Assembly (NCBI GenBank): GCA_034401795.1
Contig: CM067359.1
Location: forward strand, 147,690,233-147,754,232
Length of the DNA: 64,000 nucleotides
Reading direction: 5' to 3'
Source: Chaetoderma sp. LZ-2023a
Taxonomy: Eukaryota; Mollusca; Caudofoveata; Chaetodermatida; Chaetodermatidae
A program made the translations under genes and the position numbers. Each line of letters starts with the position of its first letter. Within the stretch, counting starts at the first letter, position 1. Positions 1-11,087 of the stretch are shown one piece after another. Below the pieces are notes generated by a model that saw nothing but the letters and a program-made list of their open reading frames with translations, was not told where the DNA came from and searched no databases.

Positions 1-161
<161 letters not shown>

Positions 162-361
162 ACCACCATTCCCGATAAGGGCCTCCACAACTACTGCACC
201 CCCCCCCCCCCCACACAAAAGGGTTAATCCGGCTTTCTGAGCGAGACTAAGGAATTTCAAGCCCAAGCCGGAGTACGACAGGTGGATTATTTGAGCAATG
301 TTTCTTCGTCACAGTCATGGACAGTGCGCTGCGGCGTCGTTACCTTTCTCTCATAACCTAT

Positions 362-955
362 TGAACCAGAAATGTCAAATACAAACAAATTAAGAACAAT
401 TCTGTGGAATATTTTGACTAATTTGACGTTGGTAGCAACAGGCTCCTGTATAGTTACTTTGCAATTGATATTCTGGGAATTCAGGGTTCAAATGGTTAAT
501 TAAGCACATATTCCACAATGTCCTAATTCAATCTGTCACGCGTGTATATGCTTTCAAAATAAATTACGTTACATGTCAGTTGGCGTCACAATCAAGATGC
601 GTAATGAATTACATAAATAGGTTCGTCATGAACATTCAATAGTCCGTCAAGTGTACGAATTGTTATGTTTTTGCTATTTAATAAATGTTCCGTTGAATAT
701 ATTTGAAACTAATTTTACTGGAAGCTGTTGCTGCCATTTGCAGCAACAGCACCCAGTCAAATTGTTTCCAAATATTTAACAGGTTACACGTATCGTTACC
801 TCGAAATTGGGATTCTTAGAATTCACGATTCAACGTATATAAATCAATCTAAATACGCGCATGGCACGAACGGTGCTTACCTATAATTGGGCGGGGAATA
901 GCTGGAAATGGGCGCGGCATAGCAAGAAATGTATCCTTGTATTCACCAAAAGGCG
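362..955. mobile_element. Fold-back family A, two overlapping or nested copies
   Basis: The second half contains the family hairpin at 692-782: one arm starts GTTGAATAT, the loop region is GCTGTTGCTGCC/GCAGCAACAGC, and the other arm ends AAATATTTAACAG. A half copy precedes it at about 400-510 (GGAATATTTTGACTAATTTG and a GGGAATTCAGGGTTCAAAT flank). The right flank (GGGCGGGGAATAGC, about 885-900, and GGGCGCGGCATAGC) matches the terminal segment seen in fuller copies. Confidence 0.7.
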
Positions 956-1334
956 TAGAGATTGCGATGTATGCTAAGACACGTACCTCATTCTGCCATA
1001 GTGACATGTCCATTTGGTCTAAATTCCTTCCCAAATATATGGATCTCTCTACCGGCCAATCGAGTTGACGTTGGCCGTCAATTTTCGTTTTCGCTACCGC
1101 ACCATTATTTGTGCCGTCAAGAACATGGCTGCCATCTTTGCTACCTGACCGAGTTGAAACAGCGACCTCTGATGAGTTCCCGTCTCCGGTTGTGGACTTC
1201 TCGCTAGGAGTTACTCGTCCTGGGTCACGGGTAGTGGAGTTTGCAATATCGTTTTGTGAATATGTAAATGCAAGATTCGCAGAAGCATACCTTTCTTCAC
1301 GGGAAGGCTGGCTTTTGGGTGCTTTGCCCTTCAA
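849..1334 (-). CDS. Exon-like open frame, unrecognised
   Basis: A 161-codon open frame on the minus strand that opens with TTG, not ATG, at the edge of an AAT microsatellite. Residues 1 to about 130 have protein-like composition, rich in Ser, Thr, Gly, Asp and Lys, with no low-complexity run. The last 30 residues translate the end of a family-A element, so any real coding part would stop before that; a GTGAAT donor-like site lies at about 943-948 (minus strand). The upstream side would need a splice acceptor inside the ATT-rich microsatellite. No domain is recognised. It may be chance; no homologue can be named. Confidence 0.2.
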   Translation of the reverse strand: MKGKAPKSQPSREERYASANLAFTYSQNDIANSTTRDPGRVTPSEKSTTGDGNSSEVAVSTRSGSKDGSHVLDGTNNGAVAKTKIDGQRQLDWPVERSIYLGRNLDQMDMSLWQNEVRVLAYIAISTPFGEYKDTFLAMPRPFPAIPRPIIGKHRSCHARI

Positions 1335-1364
1335 TAATAATAATAATAATAATAATACTATTAC

Positions 1365-1422
<58 letters not shown>
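1333..1422. repeat. AAT microsatellite
   Basis: About 30 AAT units with one ACT-ATTACT interruption near 1358. It produces poly-Asn and poly-Ile frames that are not genes. Confidence 0.97.
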
Positions 1423-1424
<2 letters not shown>

Positions 1425-1429
1425 ACAAT

Positions 1430-2055
1430 GGTGGTAATGCAGTAAGACATTCCTCCATTTACGTTTTACACATGAGATGCGGCTTTCTTTAAGATGCGTT
1501 CAGGTAAGCATCTTCATAAACATTTACAGCCAAAAGGACGAATTCGAAAATTAATTTACAACTGTATAAATATGTCATTGCATATTTTGAAACTGATTGG
1601 CTGAGAATTGTGAGCTACACACCCAGCAGTCTCATTAGTTCAACTGGATGGAACTGGGCTGAAAAAACCTCATACACACATAGAAGATACTTTCCGGGAC
1701 AAAAGGCAAACTTTAGCTGTTAGTGATGTTGAACGTGCAATGTCGTAGGATTTGGATGAACATAGTGAGCTTGCGGTGGACATCGAGTGGTAAGGATGCA
1801 AGAAACACGAAGATGGAATGGGTTAAATTTGTTGACTTCATTAATGGTGTCAGGTAGCGCAAAGACCAGAACCAAGGTCAACCAACACACCAGCAAGATG
1901 CTAACTTTGAATCTTTAGCTGTCTGTATAGACTGTGTATCGACGGTGTGTCCGGTAAAGTGGTGTTGTCGCATGTTCGGAGAGTAGCTAGTATGCCATTA
2001 TCTACATATCAGGAAGTCCATAATACAATTCAACCAACACACTAGCAAGATGAGA
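1430..2055. other. Unassigned sequence
   Basis: No gene or clear repeat is recognised. A short phrase, CAACCAACACACCAGCAAG, occurs at about 1880 and again with one change at about 2033, hinting at a small local duplication beside the RT relic. Confidence 0.4.
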
Positions 2056-2061
2056 GCCTCA

Positions 2062-2180
2062 AAACGAGGCGTGCTGTCCCCTGTGCTATACCTTGTTTTC
2101 AGAGAAGTGTCTACAAATGCAGAGGAAGGTACGCTTAGATGGTGCGCTAACTACGCTGACGATCTTGTACTCTTGCCATG
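2062..2180 (+). pseudogene. Reverse transcriptase relic (non-LTR, R1/Jockey-like)
   Basis: One frame reads GVLSPVLYLVF followed about 20 residues later by NYADDLVLL. These match RT motif B' (usually GxPQGxVLSPxLYxxF) and the catalytic YADD motif C of R1/Jockey-type non-LTR retrotransposons. The distance between the two motifs is shorter than usual, so residues have been lost. No further RT motif was found upstream or downstream in any frame. This is a short, old fragment; the catalytic Asp pair is retained but the rest of the enzyme is absent. Confidence 0.6.
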
Positions 2181-2189
2181 GAAGCAGAA

Positions 2190-3275
2190 CTTCTTTAGGC
2201 GGTAACAGTTCGTGCGAGCATATCTTCGGGAAAGAACAGACGTGAACAGTCGATGTGAGTGGCAAAAGTACAGTTTTACGAGATGTTTTGTCTCAAAGGT
2301 TCTCTTTTAAGCTTGAGACCCAGAACAGCACAAGGGCGGAACAAGGTCAGAGGCAGGTACCGAATTCAGAGTGTGTTCTACTTCCGCGGGAATAAGTTGG
2401 TAGAAACGGTGTCCTCAAGCGGTCAAAAGTTATTTGGTGGAAGGCAAGCACACACCGGCTTGTATGCGAAGATGGCACAAGTTCGGTCCTGTTATTTCCG
2501 TATCAGGCAAAAGATGTGAAGTTCTGTGCACAAGGTGTTGCGGACCGCACGGGAGGAGATGGATAGTCCTCAAGAAAGGCGGAATAATTATGGATGTTAG
2601 TTTGGCGGCTGGCCTGTTAGCGAGCTTTAAAAAAGGAGATCCAACACTGGCAGCTTTGTAGTTGTCGATCACTGTGAGCCGTCAAAGTAACTGTTCCATG
2701 GTGAGGTCACACTGGCGGTGGCAAGTGGAGCGGTAGCAAGTGGAACGGTAGCAAGTGGAACAGGAACAAGACAGACCATCGACCGGAGTCGTTGCCGAAA
2801 CATCAGCACTGAGTCTGGCGGAAATCGGTCTTGTTCAATGCAGAATCGATTGCTTTTATACTAGTCGGACCTGCATCTCATTATCTTTTGGCGAATGGTC
2901 AGCATCTTAGGTTTTCCAGTGACCAATCAGAGGTCGTTTGCTTGAGTGTGCGAGCTCCGGCACCATCGATGGAGCCAGCAGGTTAATGGCATGGCTATGT
3001 TTCGAGTTTCACAGAATGAGCAGGTTGTATTTGATGTAAATCTTCTCCTTTGCTTGTTCTTAATATATTCTTATCGGAAGCAAATCGTGTCTGATACACT
3101 CTTCCTTCGCCTGTGCGTTCGTATTGCCATCCTTTGGGGGTAGCTGTAGCTGCGAGAGGCGGCAGTTACTGGTCCCGGGTTGGCTAGTCCTTCCAGGGTT
3201 GGCTAGTCCTTCCGGTTACCCGAGCACACAATGTATGATTACTGTATACTGCAGTAGTAGAAACACCCTACAGCT
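2190..3275. other. Unassigned sequence
   Basis: Short open frames of 75-86 codons on both strands show no recognisable domain. A local triplication of AGTGGAACGGTAGCA-like text occurs near 2725-2765, and a duplicated GGTTGGCTAGTCCTTCC at about 3178-3212. Confidence 0.4.
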
Positions 3276-3284
3276 GAAATCACG

Positions 3285-3690
3285 CATTCTTCGCATTTGA
3301 CGACCGCGTCTTGTCCTCAGCCAAAACTTGCAGCTTCATCGGCTGCATTCTTGATCCGAGTGTACCCAGTGCTGCTTTCTTGTAGTCACCTCGCAGCACA
3401 CTTAACAGATGTATGCAATGACGTCTTCTCCAGGCTTTGTATTTGCTGGCTTCCAGCGATGTGAATTCCAAGGCTCTCAGTGCTGATATTTCTTCTGGCA
3501 TACGTAGCGCATGGCCAAACCTGGCCAATCTTTGCTCGGCGACTTTACGTCCAGCGGCGATGTATTACACAACTTGAATAGTGCATCATTGGAAATTATT
3601 CTGTCTGGCTATCGGTGCCCAGTGATGGTACGGATGTGTTTGCGGTGGCAAGCATCAAGTTTGTCTAGAACTGCCTTTGGAGTATCAAGG
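3285..3690 (-). pseudogene. LINE ORF2 C-terminal relic
   Basis: Read on the minus strand from 3690, one frame gives LDACHRKHIRTITG and then DALFKLCNTSPLDVK. After a frame change near 3535 it continues as ARFGHALRMPEE and RALEFTSLE. This order, a His/Arg-rich helix, a 'xxxLx..T...PL' segment and then a W/F-GHxLRMP motif followed by RAL, is the usual C-terminal tail after the RT domain in many animal LINE polyproteins. There is a stop inside the upstream part (after TGHR). It lies on the opposite strand to the RT relic at 2062-2180, so the two are not one simple element. Confidence 0.7.
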
Positions 3691-3699
3691 GGACGCATG

Positions 3700-4395
3700 T
3701 TGAGATGTATAAACATAGGTTTTTTTGTCAATGCCATCTTTGATCTATGAATCCATAATTTCCAGAACGACTGGAAATCTATGCATGTTCCTCATGACGC
3801 AGCATGCAGCAATGCTAGGCCCGTTTTATAAGACGAACTTTCTGTCGCACCGCGCTAATGAAGACTGGTTGATTTATATAGTGGACTCTGTCATTTTCAG
3901 GCAGATTTAGCTGGCACGGCATACGAGAAGTTCTACTTATAAATCGGGCCTTAGCAGTACTACAAAGTGAGACCAGGATTTTACTTTTCCTACATGGTTC
4001 CCCGCCACGAAGTGGATCGTCATTTTCTCTAGTTTCATGCCTTGTCGATAGATATATGTGGGTGCACTCTGTTTTCGATTCTCAATTTTTTGTTTGCTTG
4101 CAGCTATATGGAGTAGTTCTTCTAAGGGGTTTATCTTCCTCGTTTACGATGTCTACATTGTCGCCATCTCTAGTGGGATACCCGGTATGACCAATCAGTC
4201 AAGTAAATAATAGGTCACCGGAGGCAAAAAAGTCACCAATATATACTGCTTAAAATCGGGTAAATATGTTGATGTTAACATCCCAAAGAGCTCGTGATAG
4301 ACATCATTTGACGAATCTAAAGCGTTAATATTCACTTCTTTTATAAAATGTTGTTAGTATGACAGAACCTGACAGAAAACTCATTTTTGAAAATA
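3700..4395. other. Unassigned sequence
   Basis: No gene, tandem repeat or known element is recognised; short frames only. Confidence 0.4.
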
Positions 4396-4399
4396 CCAA

Positions 4400-4818
4400 A
4401 ATGCAATGGTCCTTACCAGTTTTATCTATGCCTCTCCCATCTATAGTTAAGCTCCACTCACACATCGCTATGTTGGGATTGATCGATCCCCGAATGCTCT
4501 GACTATCAATTTCCTGAAACCTATACGGGTAAGTTGTTGAATATTTTGTAACTAATTTGACTGGGTGCTGTTTCTGCCTATGGCAGCAACAGCGCCCAGT
4601 CAAAATAGTTTCAAAATATTCAACAGGGTATTTATTAAATAGTAAAAACACACAATTCGTACAACAACGCATATCCGTCTTCAATTATGCGTTCGTGACG
4701 TACTTATCTACGCCATTCCTGACGTCATAATGATGTCATTGGTTGCGATGTCATTCTACACGCCACATAGTTGATTATGACGTCATATGATGGATGGATA
4801 CCGTGGGAAGGTTTATAT
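4400..4818. mobile_element. Fold-back family A, nearly full length
   Basis: Terminal sequences ATGGTCCTTACCAG (left) and GGGAAGGTTTATA (right) are imperfect inverted repeats. Inside lie the left flank (CACTCACACATCGC, GATCGATCCC), the central hairpin at 4536-4626 (GTTGAATATTTTG...CAAAATATTCAAC with a GCTG/CAGC loop) and the right flank with two exact CRE palindromes TGACGTCA at 4720 and 4778. No coding capacity, so it is non-autonomous. Confidence 0.85.
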
Positions 4819-4849
4819 TTTAATTCTAGGGCCGTGTTTCCACTAGAGA

Positions 4850-5100
4850 CGTAACTTGTTACCAGTTTTCGTTCGGGCGTTCGACTGAATAGCCTCCAAA
4901 CCACTTTTAAAACCCTTCCACCCGTGAAATTTTACTGTGACAATTTCAAAATCGCTATGCGGGGACGATATTGAATGTTTTGAAACTAATTTGACTGGAA
5001 GGTGTTGCTGCCATAGGCATAGTTGCATATTTGCAACCATAGCCACGAAAATGTGGCTGCCATGCCAAATTAGCTTCAAAATAATCAATAGAATAGATAT
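4850..5100. mobile_element. Fold-back family A, diverged copy
   Basis: Contains TTTTGAAACTAATTTGACTGG on one side (limited here to the core) and CAAATTAGCTTCAAAATAATCAA on the other as an imperfect inverted pair, with an enlarged loop of about 60 bp carrying its own ATAGTTGC/GCAACCAT repeat. Ends are not clear. Confidence 0.65.
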
Positions 5101-5345
5101 AGCATAGCTGCGCCCTTACGTAGAGAACTTCCAGACTGCGGTAATATCGATTGGCACGCTTCCATCCAGCGATTGTATATAACGCGCTGAACTGTACACA
5201 AATACATATCGCGCGTATTTTCTGTTTATTGGGTCAAACGAGTTCACGAACGAAACGTACGTAGCGTTTGATAATACACAACTCTCTATTTGTTTATAAA
5301 TATACGTTCAGACTGACTGATAGACATAGGCATATCCAGTTATCT

Positions 5346-5368
5346 ATAATAATAAAAAAAAAAAAAAA

Positions 5369-5405
<37 letters not shown>
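5346..5405. repeat. TAA/TTA and poly-A simple repeat
   Basis: AATA, then about 20 A, then TAA units passing into ATT units; the junction is itself palindromic. Confidence 0.95.
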
Positions 5406-5848
5406 GACTTACCTATTAAATTGTGAGGAAATACACTACGATAGGCGTGAGCTGAATGATGAAACCCGCGTTGACTAACTGATGCAATGATTGTACCGGA
5501 CACCATATCCAGCACATTGGCGTTATAATCGATGTGAAAGGCCTATTGGCGGTATAGTTGATGTGAGAGGACTATTGATTACACGTTATTATATCATGGA
5601 AGTGTAAAGTCTTTTTATGTCTGCTTATTTCGTATCGTAGCAGGCCTAGTATGCCGTATGACTGGGGAGAAAGCTGGGGGAAAATTAGATCATTCGTTAG
5701 ACCGAGTAACTATACCGGCTAGGATATCTTTTCCTCTGCAGCAGCTGCTAAGTGATGGAACGGACTCTAGGCTAGGGAAGAACGACGCTTAGTCATTTGA
5801 AAGCGTGTGGCCAAATACGAAACATCACCTACAAGGAAATAGCTATTC

Positions 5849-5927
5849 TGTTGAATATCGTGACGGTAACGTGACTGGGAGCTGTGCAGATGTTCCAGGC
5901 AAATTAATCTCAAATTATTCAACAGCT
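5849..5927. mobile_element. Fold-back family A hairpin, degenerate
   Basis: Starts CTGTTGAATAT and ends AAATTATTCAACAG, with GTGACTGGGAGCTG retained in the left arm and the right arm shortened. Confidence 0.6.
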
Positions 5928-6089
5928 TTGTATCTGTAGTTACCGGGAATTGAGATACTGAGAAGTCCCAAGTTCGAATGGTTAACACTATTCAGTGCAT
6001 ATAGACTTATTCATCATATACACGCACGCACGCACACACACAACATGTTTATATATGTTGACTATTTTTAGCCGCGTGTAACAGCCCAA

Positions 6090-6345
6090 TGGACCTTTCC
6101 AGTCTATCTCTCCATCATTTGACTTTCATAATCAAATACGTGACGTAGGCCCCCTCCCTTAGGCAGCAACAGCACCCAGTCAATTTTGTTTCCAAAAAAT
6201 CAACAGCTAACCTGCATAGTTTTCTGGAAATTGATAGGCAGAGAGTTCAGGGATCGATTGATCCGCAAAGCGTGGTTGGAGCTTAGCTAGAGATGGGCGG
6301 GGCATAGCTAAAACTTGAAAGGTCCATACACCATAATGTCTCATC
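6090..6345. mobile_element. Fold-back family A, left hairpin arm deleted
   Basis: Clear termini: CAATGGACCTTTCCAG on the left and GAAAGGTCCATA on the right, an inverted pair. The interior keeps the right hairpin arm (GGCAGCAACAGCACCCAG) and the GATCGATTGATCC and GATGGGCGGGGCATAGC flanks, but the left arm is missing. This copy defines the element ends well. Confidence 0.8.
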
Positions 6346-6465
6346 ATTAGTTAGTCAGTTAGTCAGTCAGTCACAAAACCTGGTCTAGTCTGTATCTCAC
6401 AATTTAAGTTCTAATCAGGTTTGACTCACATATTAACACAACCAGTGGCTCTACAACAGGGGCCG

Positions 6466-6660
6466 GGGCAGGGGCGGATGCAGGATTTCGTGTTTTGAGG
6501 GCCGTGAAGGGGGTGGGCCAGGGAGAGGGCTTTCCCCTCCCTAAGAGCCTCCTTCCTAATATGGTGGGGGTGGGGGGCCGGGGGTCCTCCCCCTGAAATC
6601 TTTGAAAATTAGATACTCTGAGAAGCCATCTCCTGTATTCTGAGTGATAATTCGTGGTTA
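6466..6660. repeat. Dispersed repeat D
   Basis: G-rich start (GGGGCCGGGGCAGGGGCGG), then GGGGGTCCTCCCCC and a conserved tail TGAAAATTAGATACTCTGAG ... GAGTGATAATTCG. The tail recurs at 6990-7115 and, more weakly, at 11088-11190. No coding. It may be the 3' part of a SINE or LINE, but this cannot be shown here. Confidence 0.7.
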
Positions 6661-6989
6661 AAATTGTTCCGGAAAATGAGAATTCTTCTCTTAGAAAACT
6701 TCAATTTACAGAGCATGAAAGGAATGTTTTAGAAATCTTCCACTTGAATGACTGGTTTGCTATGCCAAAATTTCAAATCAGGGCGTGTAAATCGACATTT
6801 TTCAAGATCATTTTAGAAGGTCTGTCTAGTTAAGGTGTTAATGCCTGGTTAATGATATCACAGACTGTCGCCATCAGTGATCTGCGCATGTGTTCCTAGA
6901 TATTGTTGATATAAGATTTATGAGCAATAGCAATACGTGGTCAGTGGACAATGAAGTATGATAGAAGTGAATATGCGCAGTACACATAA

Positions 6990-7115
6990 AACTGCGTGCG
7001 AGTGGGGGTGGCGGGGGTGGCGGTGGTCTTCCATCGGATATTTTGTTAAAATAGATGCTCTTAGAAGTCATCTCCAGCATTTTGAGTGATAATTCGGGGT
7101 TAAAAAATGTACACT
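6990..7115. repeat. Dispersed repeat D, second copy
   Basis: GTGGCGGGGGTGGCGGTGG followed by TTAAAATAGATGCTCTTAGA, AGTCATCTCCAGCATTTTG and GAGTGATAATTCGGGGTTAA, the same order as the copy 500 bp upstream. Confidence 0.7.
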
Positions 7116-7119
7116 AGGA

Positions 7120-7570
7120 CGATTGAAGGGGAGGGGGGAACTAAAGACATTATTAGGCCCACCAAAATTGAGTTCAATAGCTTTAGGCTTAACTAACCCG
7201 TCCTGGATTCGTTCCCTGAACACGCCCCCCCTGGGTAGAGCTATAAGCATATATATGAGCCTATGAGAGAGATCGCGTTCTAAAAACGACGAAGTTCGTT
7301 AAAGCTCATAGCGCGCGATTAATACTATTTTTGACAGAGTGCGTATTTTACGACCAAGATAGGATGGCGCTTTTAGTGTACCGAGTGGGTACATTGTAAT
7401 CCTTTTTTATTACTTGTTCACGCCGAAGCTGGCAGTAATCAAGACCAAAATTCGACGGGCTTTCCGAATAAGCAAACCATTTCAAAATCAGTTAAGAAAT
7501 GCCTGAGTTATCTATGGAAAACCCCTTTTGATTATCTTCAAAATATTGCCGTGACGTCGTAACCGCGTGT
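7120..7570. other. Unassigned sequence upstream of the promoter-like block
   Basis: No gene or repeat family recognised. Confidence 0.4.
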
Positions 7571-7695
7571 ACACAGAACTTCTAGAATGTTCTAGAACAT
7601 TCCACTGTGTTATAATTAGCTACGCGCTGATTGGATATTGCTCGACCGATGAATGGTTGGAGCCTGGGCCTATGACGTCACAAGTAGTATAAAAG
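7571..7695 (+). promoter_or_regulatory. Heat-shock-type Pol II promoter
   Basis: Five contiguous inverted 5-bp heat-shock units fit nTTCn/nGAAn exactly at 7579-7603 (cTTCt aGAAt gTTCt aGAAc aTTCc); a sixth GAA lies one base off register upstream. Downstream, in order, are an inverted CCAAT box (ATTGG, 7630-7634), a perfect CRE TGACGTCA (7673-7680) and a TATA box TATAAAAG (7688-7695). The distances, HSE about 100 bp and CRE about 10 bp upstream of TATA, are those of a working promoter. A start site would be expected near 7718. Downstream there is no long open frame, so it may drive a retroelement (it could be an LTR), a non-coding RNA, or a gene whose first exon is non-coding. Confidence 0.6.
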
Positions 7696-7699
7696 GAGA

Positions 7700-10600
7700 C
7701 GAACTCCAGAACTCGAGAGCATCCTCGGCCAGGGACCGAATAGGTTGGATCTGTATTCAGGCTACTACCAGCAAGGCAGTCATTAATTAAGCAGATGACT
7801 TCAGTCTCGAACGTTTCTCTTCCGTAGCCACTGCAGTAATCCAACCCACCACACTAAAACAATTTTGTATCTCCCGTTTGTGCGGGAGCATTTTTGGAAC
7901 TTTAGAATATTGTTCACGAAAACATCAAGAACTAACTCGGAACACCAACTTGCGGTGAGGCCTTTCCCGGCCTGAAAATGTGATTCTACAGATGTAGAGG
8001 CAGCGATGTTCTTTGGTAGATGATTCGCCGGATCTGCCGGCCACGCCAAAAAGTGGTTATTCAACCGTCCTGCACTGATGTCGTGCAGGTTTACTTAAAC
8101 TTTTCGACCGCAGCAAGTAAGCATTGCCCGGTACGTCTTAAGAGCTAACTGACGTACCCCGCACCATTAAGCTTAGTTATGTATCTTCATCCGTATTCAA
8201 CAACCCCCGCTTATGAACGGGTTGTTATTAACTTCCATCCATAACATCGGTGTACGGGAACATTTGTCTTAGCAGTAATGTTATTGTATCTCTTATTGAC
8301 TACTCGTTAGACATTCAATATTGTGATTACAGTCCTGAATTCGATCCGCTCCCGTCATGGACTGCTTGCGGGAATACTGTTTGTGGAAACCGGCATGCGG
8401 GAACTTTCCAGCTTCCAGAGAACGCATCAACTCACGTCAAACCAAGGATGATGTATCAATTTCAGCAACACGATAGCCCATGCGTAAGAATGGCTACCGA
8501 TTATTCAAGTAACTATACTTGACATTTTAATTATTCTATTAATTACATCTCTAATAATTATACCGTATCTGTATAAACGGTCCCTATGACTATAAGGCAC
8601 CGTAACGGTCTTAGGACCACTAGTTATAATTTCTGTGTCTGTTTATAGTTATTCTTATTTTTCTGTAAGGTGTTTTACTAACCGCACCGTAGTAGGTTCC
8701 TCAACCTGTACTTTATATATTATTCTGATCATTTTACATTGTATTGTTAATTTGGTTAGTTTTATATATGGCAAGTAGCCATTAGTTTATATGTTTTGTT
8801 TAGTTATAGAAAAATATAGGACTGAGTGCACGTAGGAAACACTATACAGAAACATTTATATACGCAACACGTTCTCCAGCCACCAACAATCTTCCACTGA
8901 GGTCGCTGTCCATGATATAACTCTGTTTAGCCCGGCATGCTACCGACTAAAAGCCTTTCTATTCAGCTCGATAGGATAGGTTTAGTATGATTAGAGACAA
9001 TTTCTTCATTAGGAGACGCATAGTGTACGCCTCTTTTCCGGTAGTTGCGATAATTTAGCCCTACACTCCGGCAAGGTTGTGTAAGATTGGCCAACATACC
9101 TAATGCGCCTCATGTTTCTAAGATATTGTCTCTCTTCATGTTCAACTAAGCCTTATGGCTTCTTAAGTGTTTGGATGTCCCTACCCGCACCGTGGACTGA
9201 TCCGACCCTGGGAAACTATTGGGGTTTCCGAGTGGTGATAGCCAGGGTGTGGTGTCACACACATTCCCTGCGTATCTTCGGATACTTAGTAGTTAGTTAC
9301 CATTGCCAATGTAGGAAGCACTGCTCAAACATATCTTAATTATTATTTTCTTTTATCTGCTGAACAATACTCCTGCACTGCCGTGCATAACTGGGCAACT
9401 TGCGTTTAAACCTAATGTCAGGTTAAAAAGTTATCTCCGTATGACCTGGTGACGGGCGAGATGCGCATCCCCACTGAATTCCGTAAGAATGTCTGGGCAT
9501 GATATTAAGATCTGCCACGCCCTCACGGGAAGGACATTCACGGTGGGTATTTGTCTCTCTTACCCCCACCATAACGATAGATCAGTTGCCTAAAAATGCT
9601 TTTGTGAAAGGTAACCAATGTCCTGTGACGTTTTGTGTGGTTACGGAGCGAGATGTCCAGATTCTTACCCAGTTCGGAGATCTTGCAAATTAACATGTAT
9701 GCACGCTGTCTTCAGTATTGATGTCTTAGGGCATCCGTTCTCAATGACAACCGTATCTAAAGACTATGTAGATGCCAGCCATTTGCGGCCTAAAATAGTT
9801 CTTGTCTCTAAAAACTCAATGTGAGGTTAGGCATAGAAGAAGGCCCGCATAAGTAAAAGCGGCAACTACTAATTCAGCATATTAAAAACTGCATAAGACG
9901 GTGACATGGGAATCGTTCGGGAATCGCCCGTCCCGTCTTCACGTAAAACAGCACGCAACCGTATCATCTAATTTCACTAGGTATGATCTTTCCGTTACAG
10001 CATTTGGTTGAATATTGGAGTAAGCCTTTTCGGCCAATACTCTTCTCCCACTTTAAGCGATGGCGACATTTTCCTGTGACGGAGGCGCGCGCGAGTCACT
10101 TGCCTCTCGCAAGGATTCAGTGATGATGGCCCACGTGAGGATAATACTCCTCACCCAAACTAGCACTAGGAGTGGTGCCCGTGCGAGGCACATGATTTTC
10201 CGACACTACAAAAGATAATTTTCTTTCCTTTCAGCTTAGAGGTATAATAGTTTATATTAAGTTAATTAGTTGTCTCGTGTGCGGGAGCCTCCCTTACGGG
10301 GATACCTCTGCGGACCTGAGTCTGTGTGGTACATGCGGGAGCCCCACGTTTAAAAGTTCATCAGGCTGTCTCTATGTCTTGTATTTTCGTATGCTCATTA
10401 TAGTTTTCTAGCATACTTGACGGTCTGTTTAGGTAAAAATATTGTATAGACTTATGTTAATTAGGTCACCAAATCAAATCTTGTAAGTCCATAGATCACA
10501 AAATTGCTTTGGACAGGCATACTGGTGACAAAAACTCTTGGGATGAGACTGTAGTGTTTAATGTTCGCGACGATGGTCGCACGGCCCCACCGGAACGATT

Positions 10601-11085
10601 CAGTTCACGGCCTTAGGAGCCGGTCTTTTTTACCTGTAGGGCAGTATCACACAGGATCTGTAACCCCGAGACCGGAAGCTAACCAGCGTCATCATTCGTC
10701 GTGCACTTGCGGCGCGGCGAGTGGACACCAGACACCGGAACGGCCCGACACTACCCCACGAGCTACAGAAGGAATACATTAGATAAGAAAACCTTCCAGA
10801 TGGTCTACATTAGCCAAAATAAAGGAGCGTTCTTGAATTCGGACCAATGAATCCTATCGACCTTGCTACATTAGCTTGGTGCAGTTTGATTGGCTTACAG
10901 TAAAACGCTTGCATTGTAAATGATTGCTCATGCGGCCCTTCGGGTTCTCGGGGATAAATAGCGACCGCATATGTAAAGGGAGTTAACCGCTTATATGTAG
11001 ATTTCTATGGAATAGGGTAGTCGAGCTACGGACTTTATAAATCCAATGACTTCTCCCCATTAATAACTACGCACAAACACGGAGT
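7700..11085. other. Unexplained 3.4-kb block with short hairpins
   Basis: No family A or B copies occur here, unlike both sides. No recognisable protein; the open frames are below 90 codons. The block holds many short inverted repeats, some GC-rich: CCTGCAC/GTGCAGG (8069-8089), GGTACGTC/GACGTACC (8130-8158), CAACCC/GGGTTG (about 8199-8225), GGAAAC/GTTTCC (about 9210-9230) and GGGAGCCTCCC (about 10282). The word GCGGGA recurs at least five times, often as GCGGGAGC. It follows the heat-shock-type promoter and ends before repeat D at 11088. It could be a decayed LTR or DIRS-like element or an unclassified mobile element; no terminal repeats were found by eye. Confidence 0.4.
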
Positions 11086-11087
11086 TC

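Noticed and set aside
7571..7900. A complete LTR retrotransposon with this promoter in its 5' LTR.
   Set aside because: No second copy of this sequence was seen at the far side of the block, and no gag/pol motif was found in any frame. A solo or decayed LTR remains possible.
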